The notes below the pieces were generated by a model. The model did no database searches. It had not been told where the DNA came from and was given only the letters and a program-made list of their open reading frames with translations. Below, in pieces: positions 24,880 through 38,908 of a DNA stretch of 64,000 bases. Position 1 is the stretch's first letter; each line of letters begins with the position of its first letter. The DNA is from Melanocharis versteri (taxonomy: Eukaryota > Chordata > Aves > Passeriformes > Melanocharitidae), in NCBI GenBank assembly GCA_013397845.1, contig VZTG01009131.1:67297-131296 (forward strand), read 5' to 3'. A program made the translations under genes and the position numbers.

Positions 24880-27800
24880 TAAATGAAAGTTATTGAAACT
24901 GGTTTCCAGAAACGAACTTGAATCATGCACAAATGTGCTGTTTCAATACAGAATAAGATCAGCAGTGCAGAAATGAATTACATTAAAAAGCAAAAATATG
25001 CTAAATCAGACAAAGATTTGAAACTCCAATACATCACAGGTGATTCTCCAGTAGCATGTTTCCACCCAGAATACACCTATTGCACACAGAAAGTAGAAAA
25101 TGAAAAGAAATGCTAATCCACGCAACAATGCGGCTTCACAGAAGCAGTGAAGTGACCCAAGGGCTTCAGCTGGGTCCCTAAAAGCAGGCATTGGGGTAAA
25201 ATGAGATAGAGCAAGATGCAAAGGGAATAGGTAAGTGACTCAAAGACAGGTTCCCACCTTCTCTATCCTGCTGTCCATACTCCAGGAAACAGATGCCTTT
25301 AGCATTGTTAGAGTACATGTAGGAAAATATATTTGAGAAACTAAGGCACTAGAGGTTACATGGTGGTGCTTCAAAGCATGATGTTTCTAAGATCATTCTC
25401 TCATTCCTTTTTCTATTTCTTTTCATAGACACAGGCCCACGAAGGAAAGACCTTGCTGACTGAAGCAGTTTCTCTGCTGAGATGTGCTATTGGCATAGAG
25501 CTGGCAAAACAATACTAAATTAGAATAGAAAGCTTAGAAGTTATCTTCACTTGAACACAAAAACATACATATCCTCCACTCACGGTGGAAGAGCAAATAA
25601 AGAGAAAATAAAACTGTACACAACAGCAACTTCTTCCTTAGCTGCAGAAAGAGTCATGTTCATGCAGTTATTGCCTCGTGCTCCCAGGCCGGACTATTCC
25701 ATCATTACATGGGAGGAACAGAAAGAGCTGATAAGCCAAGTCTCCTCCTGCCAGGCTCCCCCAGCAGTGCTCCGAAGAGCCTGAGGAGCTGCAGAGCCCC
25801 CAGGCCGTGCCCACTGCCCGGCACCACACAGCAGAGCCGCTCCAACACAGCCCTGGAGAGCACGCGCCTACAGCAAACACTGGCCACAGATCCACCGCAA
25901 ATTTCAGTCTCAGGCAGTTCAAAACAGAACTTTAACCCTCACAGCCTACATCAACTAACCTGGGCATGCTAAGGTTGTCATCACAAAAGCTTAGGAGGTC
26001 CCAAAATTTCCTCATCCAGCAGGTGCCCAGAAATATCTGAATTCCAGCAGGTCTGGGAAATTCACATCTTTGAGGCCTGAGCTTCATCAGGAACTGCAAA
26101 GAGTTACTCCCCCTGACATCTTGCCCAAGGACATCAGTCCCACAGGCAGGTGGTATTTTTACCTAGAGAGGTTTCCGTGCAAAAACGCATCAGTAAAGAC
26201 TTTCCTCAAAATCAATTGTCATCATCCCTGTGACAAATCCCACACTCTTCCAAACAACCCTTCTCAGCTAGTATGTACAGAAATCAGTTACCTGTTCCTG
26301 GAAAGTGGAATTAACCTAAAAGGTGGGGCAAGAACCCAATGACCAGACATTGCAATTACTCGCGTCCTGGCTGTAAAATCCCCTTACAAACCCACACCTA
26401 GCTTCACTTGCAGCTCATTCTGTGTCTGGAGTGAAGGAAAGGGGAACAATTATACTATCTCAAATCATCATTATTGTTTCAATGATTGCATTAGCATTCT
26501 CAAAGCATAAACCGCCCACAAAACATTAGAGGCAGACATCTAATGATGGATTTTCCCAACAGAGAAAGCAATTCCTCTAAGCAATAAAACAGTCTGTGAG
26601 AAATCCTGCAGTCATAAATCTAGTATTTCTCATTACAAAATTTACATCAGCCACGAAGTGATTACTTCTAAAATTACAAACCCTTGTGGGCAGAAATATT
26701 AGTGGGTTACCAATTGCCATTCTCATGAGTCATGAGAAAAGCAGTTCAAGTCATAATAATCTTGTAAAAAACAAAATATCAAAAGAATTAATTGTCTTAT
26801 GGACAGAAAGTTTAGGGCATCCACATAATAAACAGCTAGGCATCAAAATACAAAGGCCAGCAGTAAGTTCCCATCAAAACTTCCAAAGGTTACACAGGAA
26901 TGTCCAAGCAATGCAGCTTTGTCACAACTTTTCAACATATCTCCACAAAAGCAGCACCTAGACCCTTCAAACCTGCCCAGCATTTCCCACATGGGAGCAG
27001 GTAATGTGCAGAAAGTAGAGGGAAGAGGGAGAAGAGGGGAAGCATCCAAGGCCTTCCACTCTTGCAGAACACAGGCAGTGACGGGTTCCCCAGAGGTAGG
27101 GCAGCACTGAACCCACCTGGCTCCCAGCTGTGCCAGGTGCCGGAGGCACACGGGATGTGCAGCACCTGGGCAGGTCCCATTCCAAGGCAGCGGAGAGGGG
27201 CAAGGGAGCAAGTGGGACCATGTGCGAACAAGTTTTACCCAGCCAGCTTGATGCTGAAACACACATATCCCAGGACTTGTCAGGGAGCTGACACATCCCT
27301 CAGTTTGAGGATAACTATCCCACAAAAACACTTCAGCTCATTTTTTTGTTCTTGCAGCCTTCTCTTGCCTGGGTGCTGCAACCTAGCAGCAACCTAAGGG
27401 GCTTTAAGGAGCACTGGCATTAAACCAAACACATAGTATTAGAAAAAGCATGTCCTCCAACACCGTGCTTGGAAGAGACGAATGTTACATATTCCTTGAG
27501 GAAAAATAAAATGTTGCACAAGTACCTTAAACACAGGTTTGATCACACAGTGAATGGAATCAGAAATAAAATAAAATCTGTTTAACTCATCTGGACTCAT
27601 GCTTCACATACGTTAAGGAACTTTTCTAGTTTAACTGCAGAAAAAGCAGAGGAGAGACCTTTTCAAGCAGATATACTAAACTGTAAAATACATTTCCACA
27701 CAGCTAGTTAAACATAGCATGTTGTATTAGTTTTGACTGCTCACAGAAATGGAGGGAAAGGGGAAACAAAAGGAGAGAGGAAACAGGGAAGAAGGGGAAA

Positions 27801-30506
27801 CAGAAACCACATCTAAAAGCAAAGAACCGTGACACTACATTCCCTCCACTTAACAAGGCAACTGCTCCAGTGGACAGGCAGAAGACTGAAACCTTGGCCA
27901 AGTCCCAGGGCAGACGAAACTTTACTGTGGAGCAGTGGCACCGTCCCCTGCTGTTAAGCTCAGCTATTTAGTTGGTAAGGGGCAACCCAGGAAGGAGCAG
28001 AGAGGCCAGGTCGCTTCCTGAGCAGCAGCAGTGGAACAGTGGCGCACAGGTACTGTGCAGAGGCACAGGGGAGGGACAGGGGAGGCCAGCTGGGATGCTC
28101 AGTCGTCTAGGCAGGTCCCAGCCACAGCACAAGCCCCTTTCAGCCAACCTGGGCAATCTGGAGGTTGCTGTTCAGCATGCTCCATAACCAGGCTTTGGAG
28201 GTGGCTGTTCCTCCTGGAGACTCTGAGAGCTTGACTGAGACCAGCCTGAGCACACACAGGGGTAGCCTCAGCCCACCACAGTCCCTTGAATAGTTACAGC
28301 ACTTTGTTATTACTGTAAGCCTGACACTGGATGTCCTGCTATTTGCCTTACACAGCACAGTGCAAAATTTATTACAAGCAAGGTAACAGCAGCAAAAAAG
28401 CCTGTAAACATATGCTTGCTAAAGAAATTAAGTTTTATTACAAACAAAATAAACTAAAAGAATAATTTACACAATTTATTATCTCATCTTCGCCATATCC
28501 CATGCACTTCATTTTAACTATTCAGGAAGTAGCCTGATCACATACTCCATGTTTATGAGAAAATTATTTCTAAACTATTTTTATTCCCTATCATCAAATG
28601 AAAAAATACTAAACATGCTTATGCTTTCTGCCCTAATAACATATTTGAAATTTATAGGGTTGTAAAATGATATCCCAGCATGTCATTAGCTTTTTGATCT
28701 TTGATCTATCACTGCCATTTTAGCAGATGATAATCGCTTACCAGCTCAAAAAACTGGCCTAGTAAAAAACACACTTCAGTGCCCCCATAATGTATTCTTC
28801 CACTAAAGGGTAAATATTTATTTCCTATTTTCTATTTCACTATATTTCTATTTCACCATCCATATAGGGAATCACTCTTGTAGCTGCTCCTACATCCACC
28901 ACTACCCCTCGTGTCACTTGTTCACAATTCATTACAAAAATGCATTTTTTGGAAAGAAAACTCAAAAAATTGTTACCTAGAGATGGATAAAAATTAATAT
29001 GCATATTACACCTAAGTCAGCTTCAGGTCTCATATTTAAAAACCATCATCAGTCAGATTTCCTTTAATCTGGGGCTGAGGTCTAATGACCACCAGAACAG
29101 AGGGGCAAGTACTCTCATCCTTCCTGCTGGGAAGGATGCTCCACTTGTTATGTCGTCAGCAGCTTGAAGAACAGATAATCCAGACCCTGTTACACTCCAT
29201 ACAAAATTTTTCTTTTTATTTCCTTACTACTCTTAGATAGTTATGAAACATATTTCATTACAACCCCAAACCAGAAAATTTCTATTTTTTACAGAGCAAA
29301 TGTATCTTCAGCAGCAGCCTAGCTACTTTTCCTGCAACTGTTAATCCAACAGGACATGACATCACCCATGATCAAGATCAGTCATCTCCACATGAAATTG
29401 CTTTCTGCCTCTTTAAAAAGATGTTTAAAGATGAAAAATTATTTTTGATATTAAAGTTAAAACACTTCATCTTGAAACTGTCAAAATGAAAACTTCCAAT
29501 TTCCTGGATTGTTTATTAAAATCTCAAAATAGTTTCACTATTTTTCAAAGCCTCATCTGTCAGGGAAAGAACTGAGAAGCAAAACTGTTCACTAGAGTAA
29601 ACTATAGTTCTCATATATTCCCACTCCTTCCCCACTCCGATTAAAAATTAAAATATATATATTCTTATATTTTTGGGAACACACTAGCAAACATGTGGTG
29701 AAAACACTATTCCACTCCAAATATTTCAGTATTCCTTTTGAGTATTTTCATTACACATTTCAATGAAGAATTGAGATTGATAATACACTATTAAAATAAA
29801 TTAGAGCAATTAGTCAGGATAGGGAAATTCAAAGAAGCATATTTTTCCAGAGAACAAAGATCTATTTTCACACAGTGAATTCCCCAACTAAGAGGCTGAA
29901 CTAACAGCAACAGCCTCTCGCCCACTGCACAACTGGTCACTCTTCAGATTGCAGTCATGAGACCAAGTTGAGAAATTAATCTCTTACACCAAATTAAACC
30001 CTGTCCTTCAGCTGAGAGATGCCTTACCATACTGCCAGAACATGAATCCTGTGCCTACAGCGTCTTTCAGTGGGGAAACTCGCCCTCCAAGTGTCTTCCT
30101 GCAGGGTCCTGTCCTCACACTTCAGGTCATAGTTTACACCTGGCATCCCAGTGCAATCCAAACACATGCTTCCTCAAAATTCTGCTAATGTTGCAAACCT
30201 GATTTGCAAGCCATCTTTTCAGGAGGCACATGGCAGAGGTGAACAAATAGGTGCTGCTGCTTTGGTTTCAAGGATGAAGCACAATTTACAGGTTGCTTTT
30301 AGATGGGCTTTTTCAGGGATTTGTGCTCAAGCTCATGAAACAAAAATTTCCTTAACAGTCTAGAAATAGAATGAATTGGGATGGGAATGTGCTTACCGGA
30401 ACTATTCCTTTCCTTACAACACCCAAAAACATAGAAACAATGAAACACTGCAACAGAAATCTACAAACTAAGTAACTGGGTGCTAGATACAAAACCAGAT
30501 TAAATT

Positions 30507-30521
30507 AAAAAAAAAAAAAAA
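30507..30521. repeat. A15 homopolymer
   Basis: Fifteen consecutive A on the plus strand. No recognisable retroposed body is attached. Confidence 0.9.
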
Positions 30522-33500
30522 TGAAGTGATACACATGGAACAGGAGACATAGGAAGAGGGAAAGGATTTTCTATATGTATATTGATGTGGTTTGGGCTGA
30601 TTGTCACCAATCAGAATAAAGGTTTTGGGGTTATACTGAATAACTGAATTGTCAAATACTGAATTGTCCAAATTTCAGGACTATTCCAAAATTTCTGTAG
30701 CAGTCAAAAAGTCATATTAGAAATTATCAGGAAAGGAGCAGAAAATAGAAAGGAAAATATCTTACCATATCTACATTAAAATGCAATATTTGCAACTTGA
30801 GTTCTTTTGTGTAGTCCCACTTTGCCATGTACTTCAGCTAGAAGGTGTAAGAGGAAAGGAAGAAGGCAGGAAACAAATTCTGCCCGCAATATGACGAGAT
30901 AGATCACAATGCCTCAGCCAGGGCAAAGACAACAGAAGTGATGATAGACGTGTATTCAATGGCAGGTGACAGAGACAGTGGGAGGGAAATCACTGCTCAC
31001 CATCTCTTCCAGCACAAGAACAAGGATCAAAAAGAGAAACTGGCCATATCAAGAGATGTCACGTCACCCACTGATTAACTAAACTGAGGGAACTCTCTGC
31101 TTGGGGAATTAGGTGATAAAGATTTATCTAATTTGGGGAAGTCTGGAGAAAATTTATCAAAAGCTGTACATGTAAAGATGTCCTTCTGGCTGAGGAAGTC
31201 CTCAGCAAGTCACAAGACCCTCTCACAGTCTTTGTGGGAAATCTTGTGACATGTACCAGGGAAGCCATCCTACACTCCTGAAACATTCTTTGCTGTTTCT
31301 TAGGTATCATCTGTTCCAAGACAGAGACACAGACAAGGCCAGACATACCAGTTTTATTTGTTACAAGAGTATTTAGGCTTTTTTATACCATACTTCTATG
31401 TAATTAGAAAAACTAATTTCCAAAATGTTTACTCTAGCTCACCCTGCCTCTGCATACAAGAATAAATAAAACCTTTCATTATAAAGCCCACTGCTGGCAG
31501 GCTGATGCTGTGACTTTGGGAAGTTCATCCTACTTTGGAAAGGGAAGGCAAAGGACATCAGCAAAAAGAAAAGACTGCTAATCAGGAATAAGACAACAGG
31601 CTGGTAGAGCCGTGGTATCCTCACCACCCACAAGCTTCTGAAAAGGAGGCCTGAGATGGTCACAGCACGGTGCTTCACTGCAGCTCTTGGTGTGGCTGTA
31701 CAGGAGCACATTGGGTAGGAATTGTTCTTCAGAGGTGCTCTTTGAGGGGAGCTTTATCAGGTTAATTTAGATAGTAACATTCACCAGTAGAAATGTGTAA
31801 GTAGCCCAGTTGTTTTTGCTGAAAGGAAGAGGTGGGATATGAAATGGGCTGTTTGAGAACCAACAGGGTATGAAATATCTATGGAAATATTTGGAATTAC
31901 ATTGTTTTGGTTTTACCTCAGACCTTTTTGAGTGTCTTGCACGCTAAAAATGAGGCACAGATATAAATTTATTTGTCTGACAGTGAAAGCTTGAAAGCAC
32001 TTTGGATCATGAGGGCATTTATACCTACTTTGACTTCTTTAAAAAAATTTAACTGTACTACCTAGAGAGTGTGACAAAATAGATATATTAGTTGAAAAAA
32101 ATTTTTATTCTCCCCAGATAAGACTACTGTTACAAAATTTTCCCCGTGAGAAATTTTAAAAACTGACATGGGGCTGTGGGTTGGATTTTATTGCTAGTGA
32201 AATATATGTTGTTGTGTCATGTCATAAACAGAAAACTGAAGCACCCTTTTTAAATCCTCAGCACTGCTGACACTTCCAACAAGTACTTCCGTATTGGTTT
32301 TGGTCTTATCTGTTTCTAACAGACAGCCTCATGCCTTGGAAATCTGACCTGAAAGAAAAATTCAGCCCCAAGTATCTGCTGTCAATTGTGCAGAAAATAG
32401 GAGATGACAGCAAAGTCACTCCTGCATGCCAAATTAGATCTCTTTCCAACATCTTCTAATGTCATTATTAGCACTCAAATACACTGTGTCAAAATGTGTC
32501 TGTATAGGGAGATGGACCAGGCAACATCAAATTTATCTCTTAGTCAATATGACAAGCTGGTTTTGATTCAGACTTCTGAATAGGAGAGACTCTTAAGAAA
32601 AATTATCTGCTCCATCATGAAGGTTTGTTTACGAATATAGATATTATAATAGATGGAAACAGGAAGAAACAGTATTATGCAGTTTCATTGGATTTCTGGA
32701 ATCAATAGTGTAATAGGAGTTAAAATCATCAGCGTGAGCCTTAGGGTCTACGCTCCAAATAGTCAATGGTGCAATGCGAAGGGTTTCAACAAGATCATCT
32801 TCAGGAAGACTACTGTCTGCTTCAGAGATAGCCTTAACAGAAAATACTCATTCTAAAGAAACCATATAAATGTGAATTTAAGTGTACCAGATGGTTTTAG
32901 AACAATATTCAAAGGACTGAAAAAGGAACCACATCTGCAAAGATTGAATTCCAGTAATTTGTTCACAGTTTAATTTCTGACTAAATGTACCCAAATAAAA
33001 GTTAATACCCAGACACAAAAGGCACTTAACTACTGACAGAAAACAATTCCTGGAAGATCAAAATCTTTCCCTGTAGCACTGAGAAGAAAGAAGAGTGTAT
33101 CATCTAAATACAGTGTCACTGCTTAACACATAGCAAAAACAGGAGACATTACAGCTCCATACTCTTCATCTGCACAGAAAAGTTCAGAAGGTTAATAGAA
33201 GAAATTAAATAAACCACAATGAAAAAGGTTTGGAGTCCCATACACATGGGACTATTAACTAACCTAAAGAGAAGAAAAGACTACTTAATTCCACTAAATA
33301 AATGGATATCGATAAACTTCACCTATTCTAATTAGGAAGATTCTTCCTGTTATTTCATCTTAATTATGACTTCTTAATATCCATTTCATTCCACTCAAGG
33401 CCAGACAATTATTATTTGGTAGAGACAATGGAGTTCTGTACCTTCTCATTAAACTTGGATGACTATTTAAAAAAAATATTTAGGAATGTTTAAATACTTT

Positions 33501-33552
33501 GTGTTTGGATCTTAGTGAGCATGGGAAGTAGCTCTAAGCCATTTACACTTAC

Positions 33553-33626
33553 CATCCACAGCAGAGGTGATCGTGTTCTGCCTTCTGATCTGGGCTCACA
33601 GATCCGTAACTAGCACATGGTGTGTA
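33553..33626 (-). other. Exon-like segment with strong splice sites, minus strand (74 nt)
   Basis: The minus strand shows one of the best acceptors in the window (GTAGTTTTTTTCTAAGCATTTTCAG, with a branch-point-like CTAAG), then 74 nt open only in frame 0, then the good donor GGATG|GTAAGTGTA. The translation starts YTPCASYGSVSPDQKAEHD and ends HLCCG plus two bases; three cysteines suggest an extracellular segment if it is coding. No family recognised and no phase-matched neighbour identified. It could equally be an lncRNA exon or a pseudo-exon. Confidence 0.25.
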
Positions 33627-36600
33627 CTGAAAATGCTTAGAAAAAAACTACAATAATAGCCAAAGTAGTACAAACCCTTCCACTCCTTAATAAGATTTAA
33701 TCCTGCATAACAAGAGCAAGTTTGTGCAAATCTTAGCATTCTAATTTCTTAACTTCTTAAAGCACGGGAAGTTAACCATGATCAATGCATATTTTAATGC
33801 AAAAAGTATCTCATTATCTTTCCAGAAGTGAATTTTACTTTTTCCTATGATAATTGCAAGTAATTTTGAAGTGAACTTCAGTATACAACTTTAACACAGA
33901 TTTTCATCATCTCATTACCATAAAATGGATAGACACAGTTTCTCATACCACAAAATGGTACTCTTTAATAGAGAAGCATGGTATCATTTCATTTTCTGTG
34001 TATGCACTGTATATATGATACACCAACTTTTGCCAGCTACAGCAAAATGAACTCTTATCTGCTCAGCTCATTGCCAAACTAAGACTGAGCAAAAGACATA
34101 CACAGATGTTTACTCATAACCTTTCTCCCTTTCTAGTTCTTTTCCCAATAACCTGCATGTAAACAACAATTTATCTGTATGTTGCTTCCAAGGTTTGAAG
34201 TTTTGACTGTTTGTCCATTTCTATGAAAAAAGTAAACTTGTTGGTTTATATGAAGGGATAAAGAGGCACAGTCCATTTCCCCAGCTCTGCCACCTCCCCC
34301 CTAAAGTCAAAAAAACTTGGTATTATTTTTAATCTCATTACAGAAGAATAAATCCAACCAAGCCTGCCTCCACACCAGCAGACTAGAAAAGTCAATCACA
34401 AGCATAATTTGGGGTAGGAAGCAGGGGCAAAAGGCATGAGGACAAACATTGGATATGGTTACTGTCACTCATTTAAGCCTTTCCAGGCTGTAAAATCTTC
34501 AGGATAATCAATTAACTCTGAATTACAAGAACAAGCTAGCATGGTCTTGCTCCATATCTTCATCTGCCAATTGATACACCTTACACATGAGCCTGAAGAC
34601 TAGCATTCCTCCAACAGATGTACCAGAGAAGATCAAAGATTTTTGAAAAACTGTAAGATGGGGGTATAAGCAAGGTCACAACTGTAGTCAAAGATGAATG
34701 CAACAAACAAGGTATTGTTTTTAAAGCAGCTCTTTACAAAGACTGATCGGGGGCCAGGCACTACTCACAACCACAAGGGCACAGCATCATAGCTCAAAAG
34801 GAAGCGATGGTGGCAGGCAGCCCTGCATTTAGGAAGGAGAAATGGCAGAAATTACTGAGTGGATGTCACCCAGTGTTTCTTGTGCCTCCTGGCAGGGAGA
34901 ACTTGAGCACCCTCTGACTTAGTTCAGCAGCAGCCTCCCTGTGGTCACAGCAGAGCAGAGCTGGGGTGCTCAAAGTAGAGCTTCAATTGCTCTACTTTGG
35001 TCTCTTGACAGGAGATGGAAGAGATTTTTATACCAGATGGACAAGTACAGGGAAATTGATAGTGGGGAAATACCCGGAAATTCAGTTCTAGCAGGGGTGA
35101 CGTAACAGGAGCACATATCCAACATAAGTCATCATTTGGCAGAGCCTCTACCCCAAATAACCCAATCTCTAAACAGATACAGGAGAAAGCTTTGTCAAGT
35201 ACTTCTCAAACACACTAATAAAGAGGCAGCCAAATTAATCTATATTCTTAACTTTCTCTTCTATATTCCCAAAGACAGATAGAACTAAAAAAAAAAAAAA
35301 AATCCTAAAAGTCTAAACCACATGATTTTAAGCCTATTAAGCATTTCTTAAAGAGACAGATAGTTGTCAGGGCCATACAGTTAACCCAGGAAATGAGCTG
35401 CATATGTTTTCTATTTCTCAAAATGAGTTTTTAAGTTATGAATTAGATGAAACAGTCACCTTTTTCCTGTCTCTGCCAAGTACATGGCAGTAACAATAGA
35501 AACCAGGAAAAAAAAAATGTAAAATTGAAGAATCAGATAACTAAAATTGATGAAAGATTATAACAATGTTCATAAAAATGTAATGTTTAACACCAAAATG
35601 AAACCTTCAGCCTCCTCTTGTACATGAAGGAACCAACAACTTGAGATGGTGACACGGCATAAACTAAAAGGTGAGAAAAAGGCACATGATGAATCACTAA
35701 GCTACCACAGATGAAGTAACAGATCCACTATTTACCAAACACGTCTCCACACAAATATCTTGACATTTAAGTCTGGCTTACAAATACCTCCTGTAGCTTT
35801 AGTCACAATTACCCTACCAGTAACTTTTCAATCCTGTGCACAAGATGACAAACAACCTTGGCATGGTCTGAGGACCAGAAGGAATGAACTGAACAAACTC
35901 CAGTTACCGAGGCTGGTGCTTTTGCCTGCCTCCAAACTCAGTGACACAGCAAGCCAAACACGGGAGGCAGCCACACCACATCATCCCCTTGCCTATCGCC
36001 ACCCAAATCCACTCCATGACTGGATCACCTAACAAAATCGGAAAAAAAAAAGAAAGAGAAACAGAAGTAGGGAAAAAGAACAGGAAATTCTAAACATCTC
36101 TTAAAAAAGGATCAAGTCTAGCAAGTAAATAACGGAAGTCAAAGTAACCCATATGGGTACTAAGTACATATAATACAGTACTTGATCTTCAAGTCACACA
36201 GATCTCTAATTTAATAAACCAATTGTAATGGCACATAAGATGTGTGCAAGCTTCTCTCAGCTGTGCAGCAGGAGAAAGTTTCTAGTTTAAGGAATAATTC
36301 GATTTCCCTAAAATTATCTCATCAGTCTCTCCTGCACAGAGGAGCCAGGCCCACTCATGCCATACTACATGAGTAAACAGATTCACGGAGGAAAAAAAAG
36401 ATTGATACAACTTTCCTTAGCATTCTTCACACTATAGATGGGCATGAAAATAATCACCAAATAAAATTAAACAAAGCACTTCTTTCCTTTTTTGTGTGTG
36501 TGTTTAGATAAAACATCAAAGCAATCAATAACACTTTTCAGACCATCGAGTTTAATTGATGAGAACATCCATTAACAGAGTAATTCTTGAACCTGTAGAT

Positions 36601-38057
36601 ATTAATTATTTTCTTTCAAAACCTATTACTCATTTTTATGACTTGAAGGCTATTGGGCACCCAGGAAAATGGCCATACTAACGCCCAATACTTTCTATTT
36701 ACTCTCTGTTTTACAAAGTATCTTGCAGAGAGCCTCAAAGGTACCAGACAGATCTAACAGCAATGCAGCCATCACACACATCACCCCAGCACTGCCTATC
36801 CTGGCTAACAAGTGGTTGTGGCTTCGTACTGACCATAATCAAAGTGCAACATTAGAGGCTTTACATAAAGACTGGAACATCAGAGATAATATAAAGGTCC
36901 TATAAGCATGCAGAATCTATCTAGCTGACTTTTCCATATAATGTATCATTTTTGCACAAGCTCTTAAGAGAATTAACATACTTCTAATGAAAGCTAACTT
37001 TATTTGAAACACTACAGAGGATGCTTTGCTTTTGGTTAGTTTGGTTTTAAAACTAAAACTTCAATTTTACTTTAGAAGAGCCAAGATTTTGACTTCTACC
37101 TCATAGTAGAAAGATTCATGCAAGACAAAAAAAAATTACACAGCCACAGTTATAAAGACACCAGGTCCATGGGCATCCTCACATTTCAAAATCAGGCAAG
37201 TCAGCCAGACCCAGGCTCTGAAAAAAACCCTGAATTCAACCTATTTATATTTATTTTTCCAAAGAAAAGCCATATTCTAACAGCCAGAGAAGATTATAGA
37301 CTTACAGTTGATGGTCTGCCTAGGAGTTTCACAGATACATTAATAAAAGAAACAGCATTCTCTGTATCAAACTTATAACTAGTAATGTCAATTTTGCTCT
37401 AACTATTTGCTCAATCACGTGGTTTTGGGACCTACACATAATGTTATAAACAAATCACATCACTGCCTAAGGGAGAAAAGGGCAGAAAATTACTTCAGCA
37501 AAAGTGAATGAAAAACAGGCTTTCTAGCTATAAACTCGTACATTTGCAGTCAATATTTAATAGTATTTGTGTAGCAATATTTCTGCAATTAAGTTTATGC
37601 ACACTGTGCACCATAGTCCCAATGAATCAACACAAATATCTCTTTCATTTGCAACAGTTTGATTTCTGAAAGGAACGTAAAATTAGCTACAATAAAGTTG
37701 GCTGGTGTTTGGGATTTTTCTTTTTTAAAAGTTATTTAAGGAAGAAACTAGTAGGAAGTATACTTCTCTCAAGTTTGCAGGTCCATTAGCACAAATTTGT
37801 ATTTTGTTTCTCCATTTGTTAATTAGCTTATGCACAGAGGATAAAAAGACAAACTAAAGACCTACTTTAATAGACCCATGCCCACTTTATGCTCTCTTCC
37901 CTTCCCAAACTTCAAAAGTCTCAAAAAGATATGGCAATAACGGCATTAATTACATCAATACTCCCCTTATTCAGGGGCTGAAGGACTTGGTGTAAACAGT
38001 TGTTCATGCAGTTTTTCTACCATCCACTTTCCCTGTGCTAACTTAGAGTTTTCTTCT
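33627..38057. other. Non-coding AT-rich DNA
   Basis: No gene or repeat family recognised. A16 lies at 35,287-35,302. Frames are at most about 90 codons (35,760-36,032 plus; 37,118-37,378 plus) and have no recognisable domains. Confidence 0.6.
35287..35302. repeat. A16 homopolymer
   Basis: Sixteen consecutive A on the plus strand; no attached retroposed body recognised. Confidence 0.9.
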
Positions 38058-38755
38058 AACCTTGATGACTGTGATTCTAAGATCATCCAGTCTGACCATC
38101 AACTCAGCACTACCACTGTAACCACTGAACTGTATTACCAGTGCCAGATCCAGAACTGTATTACCCAGTGCCTTAAACACCTCCAGAGTGGTGACTCCAC
38201 CACCTCCCTGGGCAACTTATTCCGATGCCTGACTACCCTAACAGCGAAAAAACTTTTCTCCTATCTAATTAGAATCTCCCATCTCAGCTTAAGGCCATTT
38301 CCTCTGGTCCTTTCACTGCAGGCACAGTAGAAGAGACCAGCCCCCACCTCACTCCAACCTCCTTTCACGTGGTTATAGAGAGCGATGAGGCTCCTCGAGC
38401 CTCCTCTCCTCCAGACTAAACAAGCCCAGCTCCCCCAGCCATTTCCCATCAGACAAGTTTTCCAGACCATTCACGAGCCTTGTTGCACTTTGCTGGACAC
38501 GTCCCAGTATCTCCATGTCCTTTTTAAAGTGCGGGGCCCAGAGCTGGACACAGAACTCGAGGCACGGCCTCACCGGTGCCGAGTTCAGGGGAGTGATCAC
38601 TGCCCTGGTCCTGCTGGCTACAGTAGTCTTGATCCAGGCCAGCATGTCATTGACCTTCCTGGCCACCTGGGCAGACTGCTGGCTCATATTGAGTTGGCTG
38701 TAAACCAGCACCCCCAAGTCACCTTCTATCAAACAGCTCTTAATTTCTCTAATAA
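38058..38755 (-). mobile_element. CR1 retrotransposon, minus strand, 3' portion (copy 2)
   Basis: In reverse orientation it begins at the 3' end ('gtgattctaagatcatccag') and continues through 'cacctccctgggcaactt', 'ggccatttcctctggtcct', 'cctcctctcctccagactaa', 'gtgcggggcccagagctgg' and 'gccacctgggcagactgct', all standard CR1 3' landmarks. It extends further into the ORF2 end than the copy at 20.6 kb and appears to be the same broad subfamily. A 26-bp internal tandem duplication lies at 38,127-38,172. ORF2 is broken and the 5' end lost, so it is inactive. Overlapping frames on both strands here (119-125 codons) derive from the repeat. Confidence 0.93.
38127..38172. repeat. 26-bp tandem duplication inside CR1
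   Basis: 'gaactgtattaccagtgcc' at 38,127 recurs as 'gaactgtattacccagtgcc' at 38,153, one base longer. The duplication is not part of the CR1 structure I know, so it probably arose after insertion. Confidence 0.8.
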
Positions 38756-38908
38756 ACTTTGAAGTGAAAGCAGCTCACTGCATTGTCAGAAAGCCAGGGA
38801 GAGGTGTGCACTGTATCTCCTGCATCCACATATCTACAACACCCTCACAGCATGGCACTGTGTACAAAATTCCTTTCTCCAGAGTGGCACTAGCTTTTCC
38901 CCAAGAGA

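Larger units (their letters stand above)
20941..33552. other. Non-coding AT-rich DNA
   Basis: About 12.6 kb with no recognised gene or interspersed repeat. It includes GC-richer patches at about 25,660-25,960, 26,960-27,240 and 27,960-28,260 with mutually overlapping chance frames (up to 162 codons on the minus strand at 26,843-27,331), a purine-rich tract at about 27,741-27,807, an 11-bp inverted repeat at 24,856, AG|GT sites near 21,860 and 28,975 (minus strand), and A15 at 30,507-30,521. Confidence 0.6.

Noticed and set aside
26843..27331. 162-codon minus-strand frame
   Set aside because: GC-richer patch with three further overlapping frames of about 100 codons on both strands; low-complexity Cys/Pro/Ser/Leu composition.
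38373..38762. 119- and 125-codon overlapping frames on both strands
   Set aside because: Both lie in CR1 copy 2; the minus-strand frame is a decayed ORF2 tail, not a host gene.
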